DNA from: ZC4RG35 sp040878345
GTDB taxonomy: Bacteria > Actinomycetota > Acidimicrobiia > Spongiisociales > ZC4RG35
Direction: 5' to 3'
NCBI GenBank assembly: GCA_040878345.1
Contig: JBBDML010000005.1
Coordinates: forward strand, 1 to 64,000
Length of the DNA stretch: 64,000 nt
Positions 52,317 through 60,295 of this stretch are shown in pieces. The translations under genes and the position numbers were made by a program. Every line of letters begins with the position of its first letter. The stretch's first letter is position 1. The notes beneath the pieces are model-generated. The model made no database searches and was not told the DNA's origin. It saw only the letters and a list, made by a program, of their open reading frames with translations.

Positions 52317-52454
52317 TGCATCCGTTGGCGCGTCGAGAGTGCGATGGCGAAGCACACCGACAGGACCGCTGTGAGCCCAACCATGCCTGTCAAGTCTCGG
52401 TACGCGGGCGACACTTTGGCTCCGTCTCCTACACGACAGCTCCCCGTGGGTTAA

Positions 52455-52652
52455 AGAGCCGGCTTTGATCCGGTCGGCCTTCTCTCCCGGGTTGGCGAAG
52501 GCTCCGTGAGCCTTGTCGGTATCATGACGGATCGGGTGGGTGCGGATCACTCTCCCCTGCTGGGAGATCTCGACCGTGTTCCCGGTCACCCGCATTTCCA
52601 CTTGCTGGCGACGGAAGCGGTGGCCGACCCGATAGGTGAAGGCTCTCCTCAC
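52455..52652 (-). pseudogene. C-terminal remnant of an IS transposase (IS481-like)
   Basis: On the minus strand the translation FTYRVGHRFRRQQVEMRVTG, NTVEISQQGRVIRTHPIRHD and KAHGAFANPGEKADRI matches the well-known beta-barrel end of DDE integrase-type transposases of the IS481 kind, where GRVIRTHPIRHDRSKEHGAFANP is typical. The N-terminal HTH and DDE core are missing: the fragment begins right at the ispD stop. No terminal repeats are seen. It is a dead remnant. Confidence 0.7.
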
Positions 52653-53275
52653 CGCCGGATGATCCCGGCCACATCAGATGGAAAAGTCACCTTGATGTTG
52701 GTCTCCTCACCGGGCACGGCCGCGACCTCGAGTGACCCGTACCTGGACACCACCTCATGGGTGTCATGGCCGACGAAGCCTTCCACCGACGCCGTCCGAT
52801 AACACTCGACCAGGTCGGGACCGCGGAAGACCTGGGGGGTTTGGGCCGCCATCAGGTCGCTCATCGATGCGCGGGTGTCGCGGTCGATCAGCACACCGAT
52901 TGGTGGCACCACCGGCACCGCCCCACCGACCAACGCCGCCTGCTCGAAGAGGTGCTCGATGAGCTCGGGGCTGACATTGGGCCTGGCTCCATCGTGGATC
53001 CCGATCAATTCAGGGTCTCCGGTGAGGGCAGAGAGCCCGGCCACCTCGCTGTCAGTGCGGGTCGGGCCTCCGGGAACGATCACCGCAGCAAGAGCCAGAC
53101 CTTTCATCTGCTCGATCTGGTCTGCACGGCACACCAAGACGCATTGATCGACGAGAGGGCTCACTCGGACGACGGTCATCGCCACCAACGCGACACCGCC
53201 GACCGCGGTCAACATCTTGTCGCCGTCGAATCTCGAACTGCTGCCGGCGGCGACGACGATCATGGCCCTGGACAC
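52649..53275 (-). CDS. ispD: 2-C-methyl-D-erythritol 4-phosphate cytidylyltransferase
   Basis: The 208-residue protein has the nucleotide start VVAAGSSSRFDGDKMLTAVG, the IHDGARPNVS substrate word, AAQTPQVFRGPDL and NIKVTFPSDVAG, all IspD hallmarks. It makes CDP-methylerythritol in the non-mevalonate isoprenoid pathway. GTG 53275 or ATG 53263 may start it. The C-terminus ends soon after the last motif and abuts the transposase remnant. ispF, often next to ispD, is not here. Confidence 0.9.
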   Translation of the reverse strand: MSRAMIVVAAGSSSRFDGDKMLTAVGGVALVAMTVVRVSPLVDQCVLVCRADQIEQMKGLALAAVIVPGGPTRTDSEVAGLSALTGDPELIGIHDGARPNVSPELIEHLFEQAALVGGAVPVVPPIGVLIDRDTRASMSDLMAAQTPQVFRGPDLVECYRTASVEGFVGHDTHEVVSRYGSLEVAAVPGEETNIKVTFPSDVAGIIRR

Positions 53276-53298
53276 CGGATCGAGGGTACCTTTGCCCG

Positions 53299-53643
53299 GT
53301 GACGCAGCTCATCGAGCTAATGGCCCGCCTGGACGCTGACGAGCGCCGGGTGGTCATCGACGCCATGGGCAACCGGATCCCCGACCGGGTGCCAACCGAC
53401 CTGGGTCCCGCCGCCCTGCTGGTCTCGCCTGTGGTCGACGCCCTCAAGAGGGTTTGGGGCGATCGGGTGGTCGGCTCGATCGATCGGGGCCAGGTGCTGG
53501 CCGTCGAGGGATTCGTCCTCGATCGAGACCTTCTCGAACGGTTGGCCTCCGAAGATGTGAGTGTCAACGACCTGATCGGCGCGGTTACAAGCCTGGGGTA
53601 TGTCTGGAAAACCCATGAGCATGACCGCTCAACCCCCGCCTGA
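53299..53643 (+). CDS. Hypothetical protein between ispD and the HAD gene
   Basis: The 114-residue protein starts at GTG 53299, divergent from ispD by 23 bases. It is a mixed alpha/beta protein (ELMARLDADERRVVIDAMGN, VVDALKRVWGDRVVGSIDRG) with no membrane segment. The end overlaps the HAD phosphatase gene by 15 bases on the opposite strand. I do not recognise the family. Confidence 0.55.
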   Translation: MTQLIELMARLDADERRVVIDAMGNRIPDRVPTDLGPAALLVSPVVDALKRVWGDRVVGSIDRGQVLAVEGFVLDRDLLERLASEDVSVNDLIGAVTSLGYVWKTHEHDRSTPA

Positions 53644-54414
53644 TACTTTTCTGCCTTTGAGCGCCCAATAGGCCAGCACCGCAGCCACCCCGGTGACGAC
53701 CGCCGCCCCTGGAACCGCCTTGGCCGCCAGCTTTTCCCTGAGGGTCACCGCAGACCCGAAACGTCGTATCTCCCACCCCCGCTCCTCGGCGATGGCTCGG
53801 AGCTCGGTGTCGGGGTTGACTGCCACGGGATGACCCACGATCTCCAGCATCGGGAGGTCGGTGGCCGAGTCCGAATAGGAATAGCTGCCTGCCAGGTCGA
53901 TTTCCTCTGCCTTGGCCATCTCGGCGATCGCCTCGGCCTTCCCTGGGCCAAAGGCGTACATCTCGATCTGGCCGGTGTACCTGCCTTGGTCGTCCACCTC
54001 GGAGCGGGTGGCTATCACGTCCTCGATCCCGAGATAACTGCACAAGGGGCGGACGATCTCCTCAGGGCTCGCCGAGACCACGACTACCCGCCGCCCGGCC
54101 CGTCGATGCTCATCGATGATTGCCAAGGCCTCGGCAAAGACCAGCGGGGCGACCACCTGGTCCACGGTCTCCTCGACCAGCGAGACCACCTCGTCACGAC
54201 TCCAGCCTCTAGTCATGTTGGAAAGCTCTTCCTTGATCCTCTCCAACTGGTCTTGGTCGGCCCCGAATGCCTGGTAATAGACCTGGGCCACCCCGGCCTT
54301 TGCCAGGGTGGCCCCGCTGAGGAGCCCCGCCCGGAACATGGGCCTGGTGAAGGCGAGTGTGGAGGACTTGGCGATGATGGTCTTGTCGAGGTCGAAGAAG
54401 GCAGCCTCGGTCAC
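53629..54414 (-). CDS. HAD-superfamily IB phosphatase (SerB-like)
   Basis: The 261-residue protein has motif I AAFFDLDKTIIAKSST, motif II VVVVSASPEEIVRPLCSYLG and motif IV SYSYSDSATDLPMLEIVGHP with a preceding Lys in GPGKAEAIAEMAKAE. The C-terminus has one hydrophobic helix, so it may be membrane-linked. The family acts on small phosphates, possibly lysophosphatidic acid. In mycobacteria the homologue lies beside the ssd/tad genes, exactly as here. It is divergent from the tad operon. Confidence 0.88.
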   Translation of the reverse strand: MTEAAFFDLDKTIIAKSSTLAFTRPMFRAGLLSGATLAKAGVAQVYYQAFGADQDQLERIKEELSNMTRGWSRDEVVSLVEETVDQVVAPLVFAEALAIIDEHRRAGRRVVVVSASPEEIVRPLCSYLGIEDVIATRSEVDDQGRYTGQIEMYAFGPGKAEAIAEMAKAEEIDLAGSYSYSDSATDLPMLEIVGHPVAVNPDTELRAIAEERGWEIRRFGSAVTLREKLAAKAVPGAAVVTGVAAVLAYWALKGRKVSGGG

Positions 54415-54481
54415 GGTTTCAAGCTAACGGGTTGGGCCGAGGGTCTTGAATTGGGGTCTGACCGGTCGTAGGTTCGCCGGG

Positions 54482-55030
54482 ATGAAGGGGAGGGAGAGGC
54501 CCCGTGTTCTTGCGGTCCGCTGTGCCGACCCGGTCCTGTCGATGTTGGCGCCGGTCGGGCTGGCAGCATCGGTTGGTACCGCGCTGATCGTCGATCTCGC
54601 AGACCAGGCCGGGCGCGGGGAGAGGACCCTGGCCGACGTAGCTCGGGAGGGCCCGCGCCTTGCCGAGCTGAGCCCGGGCCGATCCGGTGTTGCCCTCCTT
54701 CGCGGCGGCGATCTGCCGATGTCGGAGGCACCGGATGTGATCTACGACCTCGCCAGTCGATGGCCGGTTGTCGTGGTCAGGCTGGCGGATCATGGATGGC
54801 CCGGCCCCACGGTGCCGGTTATCGCCCTCTACCCGGGCCGACTGGCACCGGTTAGCACCGCGGCCGCGGTATGGCAGCGACTACCGGCAGGTCCCCGGCC
54901 ACCCGGACCCGGCCCGGTCCTCCCCCTGATTCGACCTGGGCTGGTGAGACGGGTCCTTGCCGGCGGGCTCCCCGCGCGAGGGCCCTGGGTTGAGGCATGG
55001 CGGGCGGTGTGGGAGCTGCCGTGGGCCTGA
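54482..55030 (+). CDS. Ssd/TadZ-position protein, shortened
   Basis: The 182-residue protein from ATG 54482 occupies the place of Ssd (septum-site-like, TadZ/CpaE family) before tadA. Its pattern ASVGTALIVDLADQAGRGER and LAELSPGRSGVALLRGGDLP resembles the receiver-to-ATPase part of Ssd, but a full P-loop ATPase domain is missing; family members usually have about 350 residues. It may be a degenerate localisation protein. It overlaps tadA by about 10-34 bases. Confidence 0.5.
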   Translation: MKGRERPRVLAVRCADPVLSMLAPVGLAASVGTALIVDLADQAGRGERTLADVAREGPRLAELSPGRSGVALLRGGDLPMSEAPDVIYDLASRWPVVVVRLADHGWPGPTVPVIALYPGRLAPVSTAAAVWQRLPAGPRPPGPGPVLPLIRPGLVRRVLAGGLPARGPWVEAWRAVWELPWA

Positions 55031-56070
55031 TCGAGAGGGTCAGCCGCGCCATCGCCTTGGGCGATACCGGATTCGACGCGGTCTCGGTTGGGGCAGAGGC
55101 GGAGAGGCTGCTCGGGATCGAGTCGCCCTGGCGTCTGGTGGACGCCGTGGGGCCCGTTGTCTCCGGCGTCCTCGGCCTCGGCCCGATACAGGCCCTCGTG
55201 GATGACGCCAACATCACCGACGTCCTGGTCAATGGGCCCGAGGAGGTCTGGATCGACCGGGGGGCGGGGCTCGAGCTCACCGGTTGTCGGTTCGAGTCGA
55301 CCGAGCACATCGTGACCACCGTCGAACGGGTTCTGGCGCCCCTGGGGCTGAGGATCGACCGATCGCGCCCGATGGTGGACGCCCGTCTTCCCGACGGAAG
55401 TCGGCTCCATGCCGTCCTACCTCCGGCCTCAGCTGGGTCTCCGCTGGTGGCGATTCGACGCTTCACCCAGCGGGTGCTGACCCTCGACGACCTGGTCGCT
55501 GCGGGCACGGCCCAGGCTCCGGAGGTCGCGCTCATGATGGAGGCGGTGGTCAGTCGAAGCACCATCTTGGTGTCCGGTGGGACAGGCGCCGGCAAGACCA
55601 CCCTGCTCAACCTCCTTGCCGGTCACATCCCGTCCCATGAGCGGGTGGTGACCATCGAGGACGCCGCAGAGCTCTCGATACCGGGGCATGTGGTCCGTCT
55701 CGAAGCTCATCCGCCCAACGCCGAGGGCGTAGGTGAGATCACCATAAGGGAGCTCCTCCGCTCCGCCCTCAGGCTCAGACCCGATCGGATCATCGTCGGG
55801 GAGGTGCGAGGCGCTGAGGCCCTGGACCTGATCACGGCGCTGAACACCGGTCATAGAGGCTCGATGACGACGGTCCACGCCAACTCGCCCGAAGAGGCGA
55901 TCTGGCGCCTCGAGACCCTGGCGCTCACCGCCGGGTCGGTGTCACACAAGGCAATCGTGCGTCAGCTCGAAGCCTCGATCGACCTCGTTGTCCAGGTCGA
56001 GCGGGCGCCGACAGGTCGGGTCATCTCGTCGATCAAGCACCGGTCCGACCTGAAGGGGAGGGTCCGATGA
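54997..56070 (+). CDS. tadA: TadA-type secretion ATPase
   Basis: The 357-residue ATPase of the type II/IV secretion family has Walker A GGTGAGKTTLLNLLAG, the Asp box TIEDAAEL, Walker B and His box GEVRGAEALDLITALNTGHR and GSMTTVHANSPEEAIWRLET. It powers assembly of Flp/Tad pili. Start ATG 54997 overlaps the previous gene; GTG 55021 is an alternative. It heads a chain of overlapping genes (tadB, tadC). Confidence 0.92.
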   Translation: MAGGVGAAVGLIERVSRAIALGDTGFDAVSVGAEAERLLGIESPWRLVDAVGPVVSGVLGLGPIQALVDDANITDVLVNGPEEVWIDRGAGLELTGCRFESTEHIVTTVERVLAPLGLRIDRSRPMVDARLPDGSRLHAVLPPASAGSPLVAIRRFTQRVLTLDDLVAAGTAQAPEVALMMEAVVSRSTILVSGGTGAGKTTLLNLLAGHIPSHERVVTIEDAAELSIPGHVVRLEAHPPNAEGVGEITIRELLRSALRLRPDRIIVGEVRGAEALDLITALNTGHRGSMTTVHANSPEEAIWRLETLALTAGSVSHKAIVRQLEASIDLVVQVERAPTGRVISSIKHRSDLKGRVR

Positions 56071-56708
56071 TGGAGGGTCTCCTCCTTGCCGTGGCGGTTG
56101 GTGCCGGAGTGGATCCGCGCCGTGTGGCGGTCCTGGCGCTCTCCCTCAGATATCCCTGGGCAGTCCTCGCACTTGGCGGGATCACTGCCTGGGGAGCCAC
56201 CAAGGGAACCGACTCCCGCCCCGCCCGATTCTGTGAAGGGGTGTCCTCCGAGCTTCGCGCCGGTTCCACCCTTCGGCAGGCGCTCGCCGCTTCGGCGCTG
56301 GCAGTCGGCTCTCCGGCCATCGCTCGTCAGGCAATGGCAGGTGCCATCGATGAGGTCGCCGCCGCGGTTGCATCTGAGTTCATGGTGGTGGGACGGGAGA
56401 TCGAGTTGACCATCCGCCGGGCCTGGCGTGTCGGCGGCTCCACCTCCGACCTCTTCGACGAGATGGCGGCGCTGGCGATCGCCGAGGAAGAGCTCCGCCG
56501 CGAGATCCGAGTGGCCGCCGCTCCCGCCCGGGCCGCCGCCGCCATCTTCCTGGTGGCACCGGTGGTGTATCTGATGATGAGGGTTTCCTCGGGGGACCTG
56601 GCTGCCCTCCTTAGGTCACCCGAGCAACGAATGGTGGCAACCGCAGGTATTGCCATGTTGCTGGGAGGGCTGGTGTCGGCCGGGTTGGTCATGGGGAGGG
56701 CTCGATGA
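56067..56708 (+). CDS. tadB: TadB-type pilus assembly membrane protein
   Basis: The 213-residue protein has a GspF/T2SS_F-type core (ARFCEGVSSELRAGSTLRQA, ASEFMVVGREIELTIRRAWR, EMAALAIAEEELRREIRVAA) and membrane segments near 20-37, 158-175 and 191-210. It is about two-thirds of the usual TadB length. It probably forms, with TadC, the inner-membrane platform for TadA. ATGA overlaps join it to tadA and tadC. Confidence 0.8.
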   Translation: MMEGLLLAVAVGAGVDPRRVAVLALSLRYPWAVLALGGITAWGATKGTDSRPARFCEGVSSELRAGSTLRQALAASALAVGSPAIARQAMAGAIDEVAAAVASEFMVVGREIELTIRRAWRVGGSTSDLFDEMAALAIAEEELRREIRVAAAPARAAAAIFLVAPVVYLMMRVSSGDLAALLRSPEQRMVATAGIAMLLGGLVSAGLVMGRAR

Positions 56709-57205
56709 TCCTGATCGCCCTGGGCGCCGCGGTTATCTGGATGGCAAAACCCCATGCGCATCGCCCAAGGGACCTGCGTCCCGAGCCGGTGCGACTGGTC
56801 CTGATCATGCTTCTGGTTGAGATCCGCTCCGGCCAGTCGGTGCTGGGCGCACTCCAAGGGGCGTCGGCGGCCCTTCCTGAGGACGAGGGGCTCAACCGAG
56901 TGGCCAGGGTGGCGGCGGTCAGCGGTCTGAGAGATGCCGTGGAGCATGCCACCCCTGCCCTTCGCCCGGTGATGGCCCAACTGGCCAGAGCCCAACGCTC
57001 AGGCTCGCCCCTGGTGGGCACGGTCCGTCGACTGATCGAAGACGACCTGAGCGCAGAACGGGCGCGGAGGCTGGCGAAGGCGCGAACCCTCCCCACCCGT
57101 CTCATGCTCCCGGTGACGCTCCTGATGCTCCCCGGCCTGGTCCTCCTGCTCTATGCACCTTCGTTGATCGCTCTTTACGAGGACCTGCTCGGAGCCTGGT
57201 CGTGA
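56705..57205 (+). CDS. tadC: TadC-type pilus assembly membrane protein
   Basis: The 166-residue protein starts at ATG 56705 in the end of tadB. It has the T2SS_F words LVEIRSGQSVLGALQGASAA and SPLVGTVRRLIEDDLSAERA, then a C-terminal membrane pair (LPVTLLMLPGLVLLLYAPSL). As with TadB it is shorter than in proteobacteria, as in other actinobacteria. It completes the platform pair. Confidence 0.8.
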   Translation: MILIALGAAVIWMAKPHAHRPRDLRPEPVRLVLIMLLVEIRSGQSVLGALQGASAALPEDEGLNRVARVAAVSGLRDAVEHATPALRPVMAQLARAQRSGSPLVGTVRRLIEDDLSAERARRLAKARTLPTRLMLPVTLLMLPGLVLLLYAPSLIALYEDLLGAWS

Positions 57206-57258
57206 GCTTCGCACTTCTCCCCGCTCCCGGTCGGTCACCGGTTTGAAAGGAGTGTCAG

Positions 57259-57456
57259 ATGACACGTTTTTGGAGCCGGGTGATGCGCCGGATCGGGGAG
57301 GAGAAGGGGCAGGGGACCGTCGAGTACTTCCTCGTGATCCTGGCCGCCACCGCACTCGCCATCCTCGCCCTGCGCTGGTTGCAGTCAGGAAGTGGTGGCG
57401 GGATCCTCGGTGACCTATTCGGCAAGGTGATCAAATGGGTGGTAGGCAGGTTCTGA
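57259..57456 (+). CDS. Flp-type pilin
   Basis: The 65-residue prepilin has a basic leader followed by EKGQGTVEYFLVILAATALA: cleavage after G with E at +5 or nearby and a hydrophobic assembly helix are the Flp pilin signs (related to DUF4244 in actinobacteria). A GAAAGGAG ribosome site precedes ATG 57259. The short mature part (about 45 residues) would form the fibre core. No prepilin peptidase (TadV/CpaA) is in the window. Confidence 0.88.
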   Translation: MTRFWSRVMRRIGEEKGQGTVEYFLVILAATALAILALRWLQSGSGGGILGDLFGKVIKWVVGRF

Positions 57457-57818
57457 CTCCGGCCAGTGGGAGCGTCACGGTGGAGTTCTTCCTGGTCATA
57501 CCGATGCTGGTGGTGGTGCTGGTCGCCGGGTTGCAGGTGGTCTCCCTGGCCCGAGCACGCATCGAGTTGATCGGGGCGGCACGCGACGGCGCCCGGGTCG
57601 CGGCCACCAACCCCGACCCGGCGAAGGCGGTCGAAGCGGTGTTGGCGGCTTTGCCCAGCCCGATTCGTGACCGTGCCCGGGTGTCGGTGACTCGTCCCTC
57701 GATTGCGGGTCAGCGGGCGCGGGTGGTGGTGGTGGTGCGGCACGCGATCGGCCCGCCTTTCCCAGCCGATATTGGGGTCGACATCACCGCCACGGCCTCG
57801 ATGCTGGTCGAGAGATGA
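57435..57818 (+). CDS. TadE-like pseudopilin
   Basis: The 127-residue protein starts at ATG 57435 inside the end of the pilin gene. It has a TadE-type segment SGSVTVEFFLVIPMLVVVLV AGLQ with Glu near +5, then ELIGAARDGARVAATNPDPA. Such minor pilins share the prepilin processing site and sit beside TadA-C. Overlap of 22 bases suggests tight coupling. Confidence 0.85.
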   Translation: MGGRQVLTPASGSVTVEFFLVIPMLVVVLVAGLQVVSLARARIELIGAARDGARVAATNPDPAKAVEAVLAALPSPIRDRARVSVTRPSIAGQRARVVVVVRHAIGPPFPADIGVDITATASMLVER

Positions 57819-58198
57819 CGGAGCGAGGGGCCATGGCGGTGGTGATGACTGCCGCCGTGGCCCTGCTCGCCGTCCTCCTCACCGCAACCAGCTCGCTTGG
57901 CCTTCTATATGCGGCCCGCTCCCAGGCGGCTCTGGCGGCTGACGCCGCGGCGTTGGCCGCGGCGGTTGCGACCTATCCGGCCACCGGCCGTTCCAGCCCG
58001 CCCTTCGAGGCCGCACGGGCGGCAGCGGCCAACGGTGCAGTGGTGATCGCATGCTCGTGTCGGGTCGAGGCGAGTCTCAGGAGCCGGGTTGCGATGGTTC
58101 GCACCCTGATCGAAGTCGAGGTCCCCCTGTTCGGGGTTCTCCGTGTCACTGGTGCCTCCCGGGCTGAGTTCGACCCAGAGTCGTGGTTGGGGAGGTAG
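57815..58198 (+). CDS. TadG/Rv3654c-like membrane protein
   Basis: The 127-residue protein starts at ATG 57815 in the end of the TadE gene. The start TERGAMAVVMTAAVALLAVL followed by ARSQAALAADAAALAAAVAT is typical of Rv3654c/TadG-like proteins of the locus (a membrane helix followed by QAALAADAAALA). The rest is a short outside domain with a CSC pair. It ends the tad operon. Confidence 0.78.
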   Translation: MTERGAMAVVMTAAVALLAVLLTATSSLGLLYAARSQAALAADAAALAAAVATYPATGRSSPPFEAARAAAANGAVVIACSCRVEASLRSRVAMVRTLIEVEVPLFGVLRVTGASRAEFDPESWLGR

Positions 58199-58214
58199 TG
58201 GATATCCTCGGGCA

Positions 58215-59942
58215 ATGGCAAGTCGATCCGACATCATCCGGATGCTCGCCGAGCTGGCTCGTCTCACCGCACTCGACGAGGGATCGCCTCAGGCCTTCAA
58301 GGTTCGGGCTTACGAGAACGCCCTGGTGGGGCTGGAGGGGACTTCCAGCGACATCTCCGAGATGACCAAGGCTCAGCTCATCGAGATCAAGGGTGTTGGC
58401 AGCTCGACCGCCGACAAGATCCTCGAGTTCGGGGCCACCGGCAAGGTGGGCAAGCTCGAGGAGCTCCGGGAGCTGTACCCACCTGCCTTCGTCGAGCTGA
58501 CCAAGATCCCCGGCCTCGGCCCGAAGACCCTGAAGATGCTTCGGGAGCAACTCGGTGTCGAGGACATTCAGGGTCTCAAGGAGGTGGTCGCGGATCAGAG
58601 GCTCCGCGAGCTTCCGGGCATGGGGGAGAAGTCCGAGGAGAAGATCGCAAGGGCGATCGAGCGTCTCGGTCTCCATGGCAAGGACCGGCGGACACCCCTA
58701 GTGGAGGTGATGGGTTTCGCGGTCTCCCTCGCCGGCCGACTCGCCGCGATCCCCGGGGTGGAGGCCGCCGTCCCCTGCGGGTCGATCAGACGGTTCTCGG
58801 AGACCATCGGTGACATCGACATCGTGGTCGCCACCTCCGATCCGGGGGCGGTGAGTCGCGAGGTGCTGGGTTACGGCGAGGTGGCGGAGGTGGTCGGAGC
58901 CGGTGAGACCAAGACCTCCTTTCTCACCAGGGAGGGGCTCCAGGTAGACATCCGAACGGTTCGGGCCGACCAGCTGGGGTCCGCCTTGTTGTACTTCACC
59001 GGGTCCAAGACCCACAACATCGCTCTTCGACAACGAGCCATCGACCGCGGCTGGCTGCTCAGCGAGTACGGGCTATTCGATGATGAGAGGGTGGTGGCTT
59101 CGCTGACCGAGGAGGACATCTACTCGGCTCTCGGGATGGAGTTCGTCCCACCTCCGTTGCGGGAGGGCAACGGAGAGGTCGAGGCAGCATCGGGGGAGGG
59201 TCTTCCCGACCTCATCCGAAGGGATCGGATCAGAGGCGACCTCCACTACCACACGGACCGATCCGGTGACGGGCGATCGAGTCTCGAGGAGATGGTCGAG
59301 GCGGCCATCGCCGCCGGGTATGAGTACGCCGCCTTCACCGACCACGGGGAGGACCTGGCGATCAACGGCTCCACCAGGGAGGAGATGATGGCCCATCGTG
59401 ATCGGATCCGGGCAGTGGAAGAGGCTTATCCCGAGATCAGCCTCCTCTTCGGGTGTGAGCTCAACATCGGCCCGCAAGGGTCCCTCGACTACGACCCCGC
59501 CTTCCGCCTCGAGTTCGACTACTGCGTGGCCTCGATCCACAGCCACTTCGACCTCCCCAGGGAGAAGCAGACCGTTCGAATCCTCACCGCACTGCAGGAT
59601 CCAGCCGTCAACGCCATCGGCCACCTCAGCGGTCGCTACGTGGGTCGGCGCCCCGGTGTCGAGCTCGACATCCCTGCCGTTCTGGAGGCTCTGGCGGTCA
59701 CGGGGGTGGGCCTCGAGATCAACGGGGCCCTCGACCGGCTCGACGCCACCGCCGATGTCTGTCGTCTCGCGATGGCGTCAGGGGTCGACTTCGTCATCGA
59801 CACCGACTCCCACCACACCCGTGAGTTGGTCAGGATGGGCTACGGGGTGCTCTATGCCCAGCGGGGGTGGGTGACCTCGGACCGTGTGATCAACACCCGC
59901 CCCGTGGGTGATTTGAGGCGGTGGATCGCGGCTCGGCGCTGA
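58215..59942 (+). CDS. polX: DNA polymerase X family protein (PolX) with PHP domain
   Basis: The 575-residue protein starts at ATG 58215. It contains an 8-kDa and helix-hairpin-helix part (IKGVGSSTADKIL, IPGLGPKTLKMLRE, LPGMGEKSEEKI), the nucleotidyltransferase motif CGSIRRFSETIGDIDIVV, and a C-terminal PHP exonuclease domain (RGDLHYHTDRSGDGRSS, TDHGEDLAI, ASIHSHFDLP, DTDSHHT). PolX fills gaps in base excision repair and its PHP domain removes 3' ends. It follows the tad operon by 16 bases. Confidence 0.94.
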   Translation: MASRSDIIRMLAELARLTALDEGSPQAFKVRAYENALVGLEGTSSDISEMTKAQLIEIKGVGSSTADKILEFGATGKVGKLEELRELYPPAFVELTKIPGLGPKTLKMLREQLGVEDIQGLKEVVADQRLRELPGMGEKSEEKIARAIERLGLHGKDRRTPLVEVMGFAVSLAGRLAAIPGVEAAVPCGSIRRFSETIGDIDIVVATSDPGAVSREVLGYGEVAEVVGAGETKTSFLTREGLQVDIRTVRADQLGSALLYFTGSKTHNIALRQRAIDRGWLLSEYGLFDDERVVASLTEEDIYSALGMEFVPPPLREGNGEVEAASGEGLPDLIRRDRIRGDLHYHTDRSGDGRSSLEEMVEAAIAAGYEYAAFTDHGEDLAINGSTREEMMAHRDRIRAVEEAYPEISLLFGCELNIGPQGSLDYDPAFRLEFDYCVASIHSHFDLPREKQTVRILTALQDPAVNAIGHLSGRYVGRRPGVELDIPAVLEALAVTGVGLEINGALDRLDATADVCRLAMASGVDFVIDTDSHHTRELVRMGYGVLYAQRGWVTSDRVINTRPVGDLRRWIAARR

Positions 59943-60016
59943 ATCCGATCCTTGTAATTCGCGACCCGAGTCGTGAAGCTGCCAGGGCTGGCGTCGACAC
60001 CTGATGAGATCAAAGG

Positions 60017-60274
60017 GTGGCATCCACCTTCGTCCTAGACACCTGTGTCCTTCTCGCCGACCCGAAAATCCATCCTCCGATTCGATGAGCACAGATGTTG
60101 TGTTGCCGCTCGTCGTGGTCGAGGAGCTCGATCGCATGAAGACGAGGATGGACGAGGTCGGCACCAACGCCCGGGCGGCGATCCGCCTCCTCGGGGAGCT
60201 AGGAGCCTCCCGCGATGGGGGCTCAGGGAGGCGGTCCACCACCCCTTGCCGAGATGGCGGCCACCGTCCTCTGA
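60017..60274 (+). pseudogene. Degraded PIN domain of a PhoH-type protein
   Basis: Pieces of one PIN domain are spread over three frames. From GTG 60017: ASTFVLDTCVLLADPK. After one surplus A (60065-60068): SILRFDEH. After another shift near 60091: DVVLPLVVVEELDRMKTRMD and GTNARAAIRLLGELGASRDG, then a short end at TGA 60272. Joined, this matches the PIN part of PhoH2 (Rv1095-like). The PhoH ATPase domain is absent, since topA's 3' end follows at once. It is a broken, truncated remnant. Confidence 0.75.
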
Positions 60275-60295
60275 CCGACGCATGGGCCTGAGGAC

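Noticed and set aside
52182..52454. Continuation of the transposase frame toward the hydrolase gene
   Set aside because: The translation after about 66 residues loses all resemblance to transposases and overlaps the end of the hydrolase gene at 51528-52316.
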